Source: Tritrichomonas musculus (lineage: Eukaryota; Parabasalia; Tritrichomonadida; Tritrichomonadidae). Taken from it: DNA of 64,000 nucleotides. This document shows positions 26,183-35,432 of this stretch, piece after piece. The DNA lies in contig JAPFFF010000049.1 of assembly GCA_039105265.1 (NCBI GenBank), forward strand, positions 1,137,501-1,201,500. Reading direction: 5' to 3'. The position numbers were made by a program, and so were the translations under genes. Position 1 is the stretch's first letter. Each line of letters starts with the position of its first letter. Under the pieces are notes generated by a model. It was not told the DNA's origin, did no database searches, and worked only from the letters and a program-made list of their open reading frames with translations.

Positions 26183-29100
26183 TCAATGAACATTCCCGCA
26201 ACCATTGTTCGAGTAATGTCTAGCATATACGTAGCCAGTGTTTATATTGTACTGAAGACGAACCCCATTGAAATTACCATTCAGATAGTAATTCTTCGTG
26301 ATACCCTGATCAGATGATGTCTTCCAGATGATGTCGAACTTAACCGTTTCATTCGTTTCAGCATCGATGTATCTACCAATGAAGTGAATACCATTTGGAT
26401 TACCAGTCGTTGGAGTTACCTTCGCGTATTCGTATCCAGAACCAGTAGTCAACGATTCGACTGTCATCTCCGAGTAAACCAATATGTTGTCTAGCTTCCG
26501 GTACGAACCTAATGAGATATCATTATTTGGTAGCTCACTCTTCAGCATGTAGTCATCTAGGGTAGCCGCCTTAACATAGTCCGTTGGTATCTCATCTTTA
26601 CGTGCATATCCATCGAGATCGCCCAGCGTAGCATAATCATCTGGCATATCTGTCTTCAGGGCATAGTCACCCAACGATGTCTTCAACGCGAACTTGTTAT
26701 CACAGTCCATCTTGTCGTAGTACCCAGCTTCGACTTGATCCATTGACATGTAATTGGCTTCGAGATACTGCTGGAGATCATTCACCATGGTCTTCGTCGC
26801 TACCTTATCCAACGCCGTGTTAACCTCGTCGACAGTCGGGAACTCATTCAACGTGGTTGTCAGTGATCTATCATTCTGTTCGAGTTGATCGTGTAGGGAA
26901 TCTATCTTCTTCTGCATCGCGTCAACATCACACCTATACGCAATGTCGTTAGTAGTGAAGCTCAAATGTCTGACAGCAGTGTTCTCCTTGATCGTAATAC
27001 TCATGACTTGAACGTTGAGCGGGTTCCCGATCGTAATTACCTTACCATTCATCGATGCTGTCGGGAATGTGTCCGTGCCAGTATACTGAGAGATAGCACC
27101 GTTGACGATCTTGATAGTAACCACGTTCTCTTCGTAATCGACGTCGTTGTATTCGCTTATCTTCCTCACCAGCAGTCTAGCTTTGATCGATCCATCTGTA
27201 ATCGTGTCTTCAGCAATGAGTTGAATTGGATCTATCTTACCGACAACATCGATGACGTCATCGCGAACCAACTCACTCTCATGGATAGTATCTTCAACCG
27301 CAGTCGCTAGTGTCTTGATCATCGGCTTCATCGTGTGGCGGAATCGTTTGCAGACATCCATCGTCGATGTCAGTGTCATAGCCACCTTAGATGGATCATC
27401 TAGTTCATCCGTGAACGACATCTCGGTTATAGGTACGTACTCAGCATCACACCATTCGACGATCTTGTTGAGTCTATCCGCGTTCGACATCTCCGTAGTA
27501 GCTGCCCTTCCAACCGGCATGGACATCATGTCCCCGAAGAACACGTCAGCACCTATGTCCGGCAACTCATCAGTAAGGGCTCCAGCCATGTCTTCAACTA
27601 CGTCAGCTCCGACGTCGGTAACCTTCGTAACCGTATTCACCAACTCTCTAGCCACTCCTTTCGACGCGAATGACAGGGCCTTTCCAGCGACACCTATCCC
27701 AGTTGCACCCAACACGCATCCCGCAACACCTAGTGCGATACCGACATTCGCTTTCATATCGATCTTATCGACCTCTTTCTCGAGGTACTTCGTCTTGGCT
27801 TGCTGATCAACCATCTCCGAACTGAGGGCATCGACCTTGCTCTTCACCTCCTTGACATCGTAGGTGACTACATCAACGTTGTTCGTTACTAGGTTCAAAT
27901 CGGATCTCATGGTAGTGATGTTGTCAGCGGTGATGATCTTCGAGGACGTAATGTTAAAGTCCGTGTAGAGGGTAGTAGCCGCGTTCGGATTTGGGGATAC
28001 CTCATAGAACTGTTGCTTGATGATGTACTCAAATGCGTTCGTCGATGGATCCCAGTTGACTTCATCTATCGGGTCTGTGTAGTCGTGACGGAGATAGAGA
28101 GTGATATCTCTGCCGGAGTCATTCTTCGATCGCATACTCCATGCATAACCAACCCTATCGACTGTATCCAAAGCACCCTTTATGTCAGCGTATCCGTTGT
28201 CGTTGGTGCTTGCTCGATGAACTCCACCTTCGTCATCGAACGTGAAGGATAGTCTGTTGACGAGCTCTTGGCCAGGCAATGTCAGATCGAGGTATATCTG
28301 TTCAACGTCCCCTATCTTGAGTTTCGAAGTCGAGTAGTTCCCAATCGTACATGACACTGAGGCTAGATCGTAACCGTCCATCTTGACTGAAGAATCAGCT
28401 GTTGAGAACCCGATGCTCAGGCTGTAATCAGAACCCTTGACGACAGACCCGTCTTTGAACTTGATGTATGGTTCGTAAACGCCACCCTCGTCACGCATGC
28501 ATGAATGTAGTAGCGAGTATGCAAGCCCCTTTGAGTTATCCGGAATGGCTCTACTGTTGAGGGTATCTCTCTTCACGGCTATGATGCAACCTCTTGAACC
28601 GTAGTTATCCGGCTTTGGATCTCGTTTCTGGCACCTGCTGATGATCTTGCTTTGGAAGCGACCTTGAATGTCATCCCCGATCCACTTGCTACCGTCCCAC
28701 GTCAACGACCATCTATTACCGAAACAGTACTCAGTGAACTTGAATGTCAGGTTAGTTGGGAGATCATACGTCTCGGGGATCTTGTAGACCATCTTGTAAC
28801 ACTCGCATTCATACTCCAGATCTGAGTCGTTGTACTTCACGTGTTCATCGTAACCGATCATCGTTGGACGATAGAAGTAGTAGACATCCGATTTCTGGAG
28901 CCTCAACGCGTTCTCAGCGTCGATGATATCGCATTTGATCACCGGTTTCCGTGCCACCAAGGCGTCATCGTTGAGTAAGTTGTGGATGGTTATATCGCCT
29001 CTGAGATACCATGAGTACGGCTCGATGTTGAGGTCTTTGTCGAACATGATCTCTGGGTCATCTCGTTCACGAGTCGAGTACGTATAGCAATCACGGGCTT

Positions 29101-32100
29101 TGTTGTGAGTGAGCTCTGGACAGATGAACTTACCGTTGGAGTACGAGATGATGAAGTCGTTTAGGATGTTCCCTTGCCAGTCCATGATCAACAGACTTCG
29201 TAGATGGACCTTGAAGACGGAGGTGGTCTCGGATAGCTTGCTCCTCAATGCACTCGGTAATGAGATCTTCATGATGATGACTGGGTCTAGAACACTATCC
29301 GTTGAAGCTGGCTCGTAAGTGGTGATGTCGTTATGTTTGACGTAGTAGCTTGGGTATCCGGGTACAGTATCGAATTCACTGTCCCCAGGTTGAGTGGATT
29401 CCATTTCCTGGATCTTGTACGACAACAACGCTAAGGGACCTTTAACCGTATCTCGAAACGTCTTGCAAACACTGATGCATGAGTTCAGAGAGATTGCTTC
29501 GTTAGATTCGTCTGGAATTGATATGTCAGGGTCAGTGCTCGAGCACCAATCGATAAGGGGTTGTAGACTGATATTTGACTCGCCCTTGACTGAGAATCCA
29601 CTAGCCTTACGTATCTGCATAGCAGAGTTCGCTCCGTGAATCGCTCGGGGTATATACAACACGGCGTCGACGATTGGGACAAGTATCCGGGAACCTCTAC
29701 ACACGACGTAACGGTCTGTCAGTGACGGATGATCCAGTAACCACTCAACATCCATGCCGATCTCTTCTAACCTGTTGTTGATATTCGAGATGAATCCGCG
29801 TAGGGTTGATCGTTGATCGTGATCCCTCATCCACTGGATATCGTGATCGGTGAGCGTGAGTTGGTTATCCGGGTTGGAGATCGTGATTTGATTATCGTTG
29901 ATGGTTACTTGGTTGAGGTTTCTTCGATCAATGATGCCGATGACGTTGTTGCTGTAAAGTACCTCGGTGTGGTCTTCGCAATCATTGAACCTTAATGCGG
30001 GATTCTCGTTGGTGAGTCTATGTCGTTGATACCAATCCATCTGTTCGAGATCGCCGAGCGTGATAGTGGTTCCGGGAATGACAACCTCAGCGTCAGTAGT
30101 TGGAGTGAGTTCGTGATTGACGACTACTACGTTGTATTCATTAGCGATGAGCTCTCGAGTGTTGTCTTCGACGTGAATGCCGTCTGAATTGACGTTAACG
30201 GAAGAATCATGACTGTGAATCGATATCCCATCACTCCCGACGGATGTGGTAGTGAGCATGGTTACATCAATGATCGCAACGGTTCTACCATTCGAGTCTC
30301 TCACTTCAGTCCAATCGACACCGGTATCTGTATCACTGTTCCTGACGAAACGGAGTTGATCATGAGTGTTCTCGAATAGGATACGATCGAGAGGTAGCAT
30401 GCGCTCTATCTCCAGTGCTGTACGTCCGTCAAAGCTCCATGTTGAGGTGGTATCAATGTGGCGTCTGTTAGTGAATCTTGCGTGCTCGGGTGTTGTGATT
30501 GATTGCATATGATCGCGTCTTCTGATGTAAACCACTTCACCGGTTGCTACACTAGTGATGAGAATGAGGTCGTTTCCGATCTGTTGAACGTGGAAGTCAA
30601 CTCCATCCATCGCGAGCAGCTCTTCTTCAGTGTAGTCCGATAGTGATTCGAGTGTGTGATCTCCGAAGGCATGGGTAGTGGTCTCATGAGTCAGTCTAGT
30701 AACAGGACTCTCGAAATCGTCCAGTTCCATCTCATTGGCATCGCCAAGTTCTAAAGAATCGGCGTTCTCGACTGTGTGATCGACAATGGTGTTATCTCGA
30801 TGTTCTCTCCATCTACGTCGTAACTCGCGAACGGAGTCGGTGATGGTATGTATCGATTGGATTATGGTACGAACGCCTTCAACCATTTCCGGTACTCGAT
30901 CGAGGGTCAACCCGCCAGCGATGATGGTCGTGGTTGCATTACCTATCTGGGTCAACGAATTCAATGCGTTGAGTACTAGATCTGTGGCGGTCAATGAAGC
31001 TGTCGCAGCAGGGATCTCCGTCTGTGTCGGGATGAATCGTTTGAGTACCTGACCAGCAGCACTCGTGTCCATGTCGAGGAGGAACTTGCCACTAATAGGT
31101 GGTTTGCCGCCAGGATAATCATCGTCGGGGCCACCCATACCTGGGAACGTGAAGTCTTCGGTTCGATACGTGTTGATGTTCATGTTCTCCCCAGTGATGG
31201 ATAGAGTCGAGAGGGCTTTGACCATACTAACAGCTCCGGTGAGTATGTTGAGGATATCACCAGCGATCGCCAAGCCTTTACGAATGGAATCGGTGTATTC
31301 GTTATACGCGGCTTGTAACCGAAGTTGCTCTTGAATCCCATTGATGATGGCTCTCAACGTTGAGTAATCATAAGCGAGTACGTCAACGATACCACCGACG
31401 ACGTTCAGATCTCGACGCATAGTCATGATGTTATCAGCCCAGATGATCTTCGATGAGTAGATGTTGTTATCAGTGGTGATGGTAGTACAGTTTCGTGGAT
31501 CGGGTTTGACCTCATAGAACTGTTGGACGATCATGACGTCGAAAGGGTTGTACGTCTCATTGGCGTTCTCAGGCTTCTGTTCGAAGTACTCCTTCTCGAT
31601 GTAGATGTGGATGTTCTTCTGGTTTGATGATTCCGGAATGGACTTGTTTGAATGCTTGACCTCACGGATGTAGTTGAATGACTCGATGACGGGGTTGTCG
31701 TTCCAGGTGTGAAGGTAATGGAGGTTGATAGGGCTGATCGGATGTAGATCCCACCTCAACGATGTTACATGTCCGTTGATGTTGATATCGGCTAGTACGT
31801 AGAGGAGGTCCTTGGAGGACACATCGCTACTAACTTTGACCGCGAACTGTTGAACGTCGAGGCCGTCGTACTGTGGTGCTGAATCCAACTTAATGTCGGT
31901 GAGTTCGATGACGGCTCCATCCTTATACACCACCCTCCAATTGGTTACGTAGTCGGATAGAGCAGTGGCGTAGTTCTTGGGAAGGTCATCACCGACAATA
32001 CACCTAAGCCACTTCGCGATGTAATCGCTGTGAGGGACGACTATAGCAGGACTTCCGTTGTTGTTGGTCTTAGACGATAGCTTCGCGATTGAGCGATTCA

Positions 32101-32482
32101 CGACGTTGTTCCCGGTCCATGATGTTCCATCCCAGGTGAGAGCCCAGGTGTGTCCGAAAAGGTAGTCTCTGAACTCGAACTCCAACTGTAATGGGATGTC
32201 GTAGTCGGGATCGATGACCCAAATCATTTCGTAGTACCTCTCTGACTGAGTGATTGACGATGGCTTGTAGAGGTAAAGCTGGTCGGATTCTTTGAGCTCG
32301 AAGTACGTTTCGGGTTTATTGTTCTGGACTATGTCATCGATCTCTTTCTTAGTGTAGACACAGTTGATGCGAACGTTATCGGGACTGTAGTCTCGGGTGA
32401 TTCGTAGTTCATCGTCAATGACACCGATTTCGTACCCACGATCCTTCAGGGCCAACGCTTGCACGGCTAATGGGGCAATCAT
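26183..32482 (-). CDS. Giant fibre protein, 2099 residues (inner)
   Basis: Two copies of a long module are visible. Each has a SLTWDG/ALTWDG beta domain (~157 and ~1260), QQFYEVxPxP (~330 and ~1489) and TTMRxDLNxV soon after. Between them is a unique Thr/Asp/Ile-rich beta region (about 600-1000). A Gly/Ala hydrophobic segment lies near 1590-1640. The C-terminal quarter has coiled coil, then DDYATLGDLDGY and ALKSELPN-type repeats as in phage tail fibres, then a tip domain. It probably forms a trimeric or long host-binding spike. It is divergent from 32500 with only 17 bases between starts. Confidence 0.75.
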   Translation of the reverse strand: MIAPLAVQALALKDRGYEIGVIDDELRITRDYSPDNVRINCVYTKKEIDDIVQNNKPETYFELKESDQLYLYKPSSITQSERYYEMIWVIDPDYDIPLQLEFEFRDYLFGHTWALTWDGTSWTGNNVVNRSIAKLSSKTNNNGSPAIVVPHSDYIAKWLRCIVGDDLPKNYATALSDYVTNWRVVYKDGAVIELTDIKLDSAPQYDGLDVQQFAVKVSSDVSSKDLLYVLADININGHVTSLRWDLHPISPINLHYLHTWNDNPVIESFNYIREVKHSNKSIPESSNQKNIHIYIEKEYFEQKPENANETYNPFDVMIVQQFYEVKPDPRNCTTITTDNNIYSSKIIWADNIMTMRRDLNVVGGIVDVLAYDYSTLRAIINGIQEQLRLQAAYNEYTDSIRKGLAIAGDILNILTGAVSMVKALSTLSITGENMNINTYRTEDFTFPGMGGPDDDYPGGKPPISGKFLLDMDTSAAGQVLKRFIPTQTEIPAATASLTATDLVLNALNSLTQIGNATTTIIAGGLTLDRVPEMVEGVRTIIQSIHTITDSVRELRRRWREHRDNTIVDHTVENADSLELGDANEMELDDFESPVTRLTHETTTHAFGDHTLESLSDYTEEELLAMDGVDFHVQQIGNDLILITSVATGEVVYIRRRDHMQSITTPEHARFTNRRHIDTTSTWSFDGRTALEIERMLPLDRILFENTHDQLRFVRNSDTDTGVDWTEVRDSNGRTVAIIDVTMLTTTSVGSDGISIHSHDSSVNVNSDGIHVEDNTRELIANEYNVVVVNHELTPTTDAEVVIPGTTITLGDLEQMDWYQRHRLTNENPALRFNDCEDHTEVLYSNNVIGIIDRRNLNQVTINDNQITISNPDNQLTLTDHDIQWMRDHDQRSTLRGFISNINNRLEEIGMDVEWLLDHPSLTDRYVVCRGSRILVPIVDAVLYIPRAIHGANSAMQIRKASGFSVKGESNISLQPLIDWCSSTDPDISIPDESNEAISLNSCISVCKTFRDTVKGPLALLSYKIQEMESTQPGDSEFDTVPGYPSYYVKHNDITTYEPASTDSVLDPVIIMKISLPSALRSKLSETTSVFKVHLRSLLIMDWQGNILNDFIISYSNGKFICPELTHNKARDCYTYSTRERDDPEIMFDKDLNIEPYSWYLRGDITIHNLLNDDALVARKPVIKCDIIDAENALRLQKSDVYYFYRPTMIGYDEHVKYNDSDLEYECECYKMVYKIPETYDLPTNLTFKFTEYCFGNRWSLTWDGSKWIGDDIQGRFQSKIISRCQKRDPKPDNYGSRGCIIAVKRDTLNSRAIPDNSKGLAYSLLHSCMRDEGGVYEPYIKFKDGSVVKGSDYSLSIGFSTADSSVKMDGYDLASVSCTIGNYSTSKLKIGDVEQIYLDLTLPGQELVNRLSFTFDDEGGVHRASTNDNGYADIKGALDTVDRVGYAWSMRSKNDSGRDITLYLRHDYTDPIDEVNWDPSTNAFEYIIKQQFYEVSPNPNAATTLYTDFNITSSKIITADNITTMRSDLNLVTNNVDVVTYDVKEVKSKVDALSSEMVDQQAKTKYLEKEVDKIDMKANVGIALGVAGCVLGATGIGVAGKALSFASKGVARELVNTVTKVTDVGADVVEDMAGALTDELPDIGADVFFGDMMSMPVGRAATTEMSNADRLNKIVEWCDAEYVPITEMSFTDELDDPSKVAMTLTSTMDVCKRFRHTMKPMIKTLATAVEDTIHESELVRDDVIDVVGKIDPIQLIAEDTITDGSIKARLLVRKISEYNDVDYEENVVTIKIVNGAISQYTGTDTFPTASMNGKVITIGNPLNVQVMSITIKENTAVRHLSFTTNDIAYRCDVDAMQKKIDSLHDQLEQNDRSLTTTLNEFPTVDEVNTALDKVATKTMVNDLQQYLEANYMSMDQVEAGYYDKMDCDNKFALKTSLGDYALKTDMPDDYATLGDLDGYARKDEIPTDYVKAATLDDYMLKSELPNNDISLGSYRKLDNILVYSEMTVESLTTGSGYEYAKVTPTTGNPNGIHFIGRYIDAETNETVKFDIIWKTSSDQGITKNYYLNGNFNGVRLQYNINTGYVYARHYSNNGCGNVH

Positions 32483-32499
32483 CTTTTAATCGCCGTAAA

Positions 32500-33252
32500 A
32501 TGATTTTATCCCTGCAGAGCACTGGTCCGGACTACAATCATTTACGAGCTAACGTTCAGATACCGTGGAACTGCGAGTACGTTGAGTACTATGTCGAGTC
32601 GATTAACGTTAGAGACATCTGTGTCGTGACCGATGAAGACTATATCGAATACTATTACGAAGACGGTCATGGATTTGCCCACGACACGTATAGATATCAA
32701 TTCAAGAACTCTTATCACGTAAAGCCAGAGCAATTCAGAAACATATTCGAACATGTCGATCCGTTATTAGGTCAGGTCATGACGGTCGCTGTCGACTCGA
32801 CCTTTAGACTACAGCTGCAAATGAACCTGAACGTGCATTTCGAGGAAATAACTCGTTTAGCAGGGTTGGTTACTGGGTTGCAGCACGAAGACGGTAGCGA
32901 AATCTATGACGCGGGAGATACCATCACGTTCGAGAGACCCGTGAAATCCTTGTACGACAAACTCTACCTGGTTTCGAAGCAAGGTCAGTCAATTCAGTCC
33001 AGCGTCGAGGGTCGTGAATACACTCCATCGATCATAGCCAGCATCGATTATCCGATAAGGGAGGGGACACCCATCTTATACAACTTCGAGATGTACGGTA
33101 AGCCGATCAAGAACATCGTGAACATAGATTCGTTCAAGCAAATCGAGTTGGAGCTCGTTGACTTCCAGTATCAACCGGTTAAGCTGATGAGCCCCATGTT
33201 CGTTACCATCAAGGTCAACCCGGCTGATACCCCAAAAATGAAACTACATTAG
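32500..33252 (+). CDS. Probable minor (penton-like) capsid protein, 250 residues
   Basis: The start was placed at 32500 (GTAAAATGATT context), not the earlier alternative. The sequence is beta-rich: QIPWNCEYVEYYVESINVRD at the front and PMFVTIKV at the end, in the manner of single jelly-roll minor capsid proteins of Polintons. The assignment is by style, length and position, not a firm family match. Confidence 0.5.
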   Translation: MILSLQSTGPDYNHLRANVQIPWNCEYVEYYVESINVRDICVVTDEDYIEYYYEDGHGFAHDTYRYQFKNSYHVKPEQFRNIFEHVDPLLGQVMTVAVDSTFRLQLQMNLNVHFEEITRLAGLVTGLQHEDGSEIYDAGDTITFERPVKSLYDKLYLVSKQGQSIQSSVEGREYTPSIIASIDYPIREGTPILYNFEMYGKPIKNIVNIDSFKQIELELVDFQYQPVKLMSPMFVTIKVNPADTPKMKLH

Positions 33253-33255
33253 GGA

Positions 33256-33498
33256 TTACTCGTTGACGTTGTTTTTGGCATCGAGTTCTGCTTTGAGGGC
33301 TCTGAGTTCGAGCAACTCTTTCTTCTTACGCTCACGGTAGGCTTTCTGTTGAGCACGTCTGGCGAGGATACGTTCTTCATCGGTGGCATACTTGCGCTTA
33401 CGTCCACGGTTGGATTTAGGCGCTGGGGCGGTGATCTCGTTAAGGAGGTCGGTTGAGGAGGATGGTTTGATGACGTCTGTCTCGGTGGTGATACTCAT
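33256..33498 (-). CDS. bZIP-like / AT-hook small DNA-binding protein
   Basis: 80 residues. NRGRKRKY at ~33 resembles an AT hook; ILARRAQQKAYRERKKKEL (~45-63) resembles the basic region of bZIP factors, followed by a short leucine heptad (LLELRALKAEL). A candidate regulator of the element's genes. ATTTTTCTTTCACATTAAATG precedes it (21 bases in two parts: ATTTTTC, then TTTCACATTAAATG). It is convergent with the minor capsid gene. Confidence 0.65.
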   Translation of the reverse strand: MSITTETDVIKPSSSTDLLNEITAPAPKSNRGRKRKYATDEERILARRAQQKAYRERKKKELLELRALKAELDAKNNVNE

Positions 33499-33533
33499 TT
33501 AATGTGAAAGAAAAATATTGGTACTGATGTCGT

Positions 33534-34127
33534 TTAGAGATCGTGTTGGCGTTTGAATTTCGAGTACATGATCGCAACCACTTTGTTGTCGACATCGCGT
33601 GTATTGACATACTTATTCCCGGACTTGGTCTCACAGATGTGTAGTATTCGATACTCGATGCCGGTCCAGAAGTAAAACACGTCGTCATGGAAGTAGTAGT
33701 TCTCGAATTCGTGATGACCGTTGGTCGTATCATAGAAGTCGACGACCATAGCATCTTCAGGCAACTCGTCAACGTATTCGTATTTGACATTACCTTTGTG
33801 ACCCGTTCTGTTAAGTTGATTCTCGGTTGGAGTAACCCAGCGTAGATTCGTTGAGTGATAGTCTGTTCGATCGCGGTTGCGGTGATCTACCTGAGTCATG
33901 TGTTCAGGGTCATCGTTATCGACCCATTGTTTCGCGATGACACGATGCTTTAGATATTTCTTGCCGTTAAGAGCGATACATGGGTAGCCGTTAGTGCCAA
34001 TTGATTCAGAAACGACGTGTCCGTTAGACTTTCGACGAATTGGATATGGATATTCGACGCAGATCTCGTAGTCGTCATCGGCGACCAAGGTCTCCCAGCT
34101 TGCTTGCTCGTCAATTACTGTAGCCAT
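33534..34127 (-). CDS. HNH endonuclease with NUMOD-like front
   Basis: 197 residues, starting MATVIDEQASWETL, because the longer frame has no promoter. YEICVEYPYPIRRKSNG, then GYPCIALNGKKYLKHRVIA, then the HNH core VDHRNRDRTDYHSTNLRW and PTENQLNR. Such proteins are homing-type or free-standing nucleases common in phages and large DNA viruses. The C-terminal half (about 110-197) is Tyr/His-rich and unassigned. Confidence 0.85.
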   Translation of the reverse strand: MATVIDEQASWETLVADDDYEICVEYPYPIRRKSNGHVVSESIGTNGYPCIALNGKKYLKHRVIAKQWVDNDDPEHMTQVDHRNRDRTDYHSTNLRWVTPTENQLNRTGHKGNVKYEYVDELPEDAMVVDFYDTTNGHHEFENYYFHDDVFYFWTGIEYRILHICETKSGNKYVNTRDVDNKVVAIMYSKFKRQHDL

Positions 34128-34159
34128 GTTTGAATTCGTGATAAAAAGTTGGATTAGAA

Positions 34160-34417
34160 TTAGTTTGACGTGAATTCGGATACGACTGATTCGATCATGA
34201 TTTCTCGTTCCGCGGAATTCCGCGGTACCCATTTTCGTGTACGATATGATGCTCCATGATCACCGCTATCGATTGGTGAAGGAACGAAGTCAATCGGTTG
34301 AGTATTCGTCCGCATAGCGGGGTACGAAGTATCGAGATATGATCCTCGGAAGCTGGGTACCATTTCGAGGAATCTCGAAGGTGAAATCATTTGACCTTGG
34401 CGGTTAAGGCGAATCAA
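34160..34417 (-). CDS. Possible 85-residue protein
   Basis: It opens MIRLNRQGQMISPSRFLEMV and ends with a short helical part (NSAEREIMIESVVSEF). No family and no clear promoter were seen. Confidence 0.35.
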   Translation of the reverse strand: MIRLNRQGQMISPSRFLEMVPSFRGSYLDTSYPAMRTNTQPIDFVPSPIDSGDHGASYRTRKWVPRNSAEREIMIESVVSEFTSN

Positions 34418-34563
34418 ATTGACCTTCCAACCGCTATAAACGATATCCCGAATCTATCGTCAAAACCGCTCTAAGTGCCTCCTATCGCGAGATACCCGCA
34501 TTCGCGGCTAGACCCATTACGAAGATGTACCCAAAGGGACCTAGATTTATGTCTGATCAGATA

Positions 34564-34634
34564 CGGCTCAGTGGTAAGGCGTTTCCACGGTAATCCGGAG
34601 TACCTGGTTCGATTCTGCTACGGGCCGTTCTTTT
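34564..34634 (+). ncRNA. tRNA-like Pol III box pair
   Basis: CGGCTCAGTGG (34564-34574) resembles an A box, GGTTCGATTC (34606-34615) matches a B box, and a TTTT run follows at 34631. I could not fold a proper acceptor stem, so it is not a normal tRNA. It may be a small Pol III transcript or a tRNA remnant. Confidence 0.4.
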
Positions 34635-34692
34635 ATTCGAATAATTCTTCGTCTTCTTCTAAGAGATTCCGTATATGATCTCGTCTCTAGAT

Positions 34693-34870
34693 GATGTTCG
34701 CTAATGCGTTCTGGTCGCGCGAAGTTGAAAGAAGAGCTATTGTGGTTCCACATCTAGGTGATGTTCGCTAACGCGTTCCGGTCATGCTAGGTTGAAAGAA
34801 GAGCCATAATACTCCGTACTTCCGAGATGTTCGCTAACGCGTTCCGGTCGTGCTAGGGTGAAAGAAAGGT
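34693..34870. repeat. Three direct repeats, ~66-bp period
   Basis: Units at 34693-34737, 34760-34805 and 34826-34870, sharing GATGTTCGCTAACGCGTTCC, then GGTC, GCTAGG and TTGAAAGAA. Regular spacing outside genes suggests protein-binding iterons or an RNA repeat. Confidence 0.75.
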
Positions 34871-34899
34871 CGTATACGGAACTCTCTTTCTGCTCCAAT

Positions 34900-34953
34900 C
34901 CCAGGTGGAGATATCTTCACAGTCCGATTGAATGCACTACATCTCCACCTGGG
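34900..34953. repeat. 13-bp inverted repeat with 28-base loop
   Basis: CCCAGGTGGAGAT and ATCTCCACCTGGG, followed by AACGGTTTTTGC. It may be a hairpin terminator or a replication element. Confidence 0.7.
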
Positions 34954-34992
34954 AACGGTTTTTGCTCCCTTTTTGCTCAAAAATAGATCAGA

Positions 34993-35409
34993 TCACTCGT
35001 CTTGGGAGTCCAGTTCACGGAAGTCGTTGATGGAATGAACTCCCCTGAGAACGTCGTGTGCTTTGGTGTATATCGCTTCATATCTCTTCAACTCAGATCT
35101 GAGACAGAGCTTGTCGATGTAGTAATCGTAGTAGGTCTTATCTTCGAATTGCTTCGGAGTCAGGTCAACGGTCATCAACATTGGGTCTCGGTAGACGGTT
35201 CGATAACGACTCTCTCTGACGGTGATGTAAGGGACTTTCCCGAAGAGGTCAATCAACTGGGACATATCGAGAACGGTGGATCCGTATTTGACTTGCAATG
35301 GACGAACGCTGATACCGAATTCATTTGGGTAGATCTTGCTGTCGAGGTAGACGTAGAGTTTGGTGCTGTCTTTGGGTTGAACTGTTTCGACGAACTGCTT
35401 GAGGGACAT
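34993..35409 (-). CDS. Hypothetical 138-residue protein
   Basis: It opens MSLKQFVETVQPKDSTKLYVYL, is Tyr-rich, and ends with an acidic SQDE tail. The start follows CTAATTCTTTTACGCC on the minus strand, the variant promoter used in this part. It lies in a minus-strand run with the NUMOD4-like gene and polymerase. No family was recognised. Confidence 0.6.
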   Translation of the reverse strand: MSLKQFVETVQPKDSTKLYVYLDSKIYPNEFGISVRPLQVKYGSTVLDMSQLIDLFGKVPYITVRESRYRTVYRDPMLMTVDLTPKQFEDKTYYDYYIDKLCLRSELKRYEAIYTKAHDVLRGVHSINDFRELDSQDE

Positions 35410-35432
35410 GTGTTTGTGGTGGCGTAAAAGAA

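Larger units (their letters stand above)
34418..34992. other. Structured non-coding island
   Basis: The largest gene-free stretch of the inner element. It contains a tRNA-like A-box/B-box pair with a T-run (34564-34634), three ~45-bp repeats at ~66-bp intervals (34693-34870) and a 13-bp perfect inverted repeat (34900-34953). It may be a small-RNA locus, an origin or a packaging signal. The frame at 34475-34678 within it has no support. Confidence 0.6.

Noticed and set aside
28013-31334. Several plus-strand frames inside the fibre gene
   Set aside because: All are antisense shadows of the long minus-strand fibre frame.
34557-34627. A functional tRNA
   Set aside because: A- and B-box-like sequences are present, but the acceptor and T stems do not pair; kept only as a tRNA-like signal.
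34475-34678. 67-residue plus-strand frame in the non-coding island
   Set aside because: Composition fits no protein, and it overlaps the tRNA-like boxes.
34693-34870. CRISPR array
   Set aside because: Only three imperfect repeats, short varied gaps and no cas-like gene; the host is eukaryotic.
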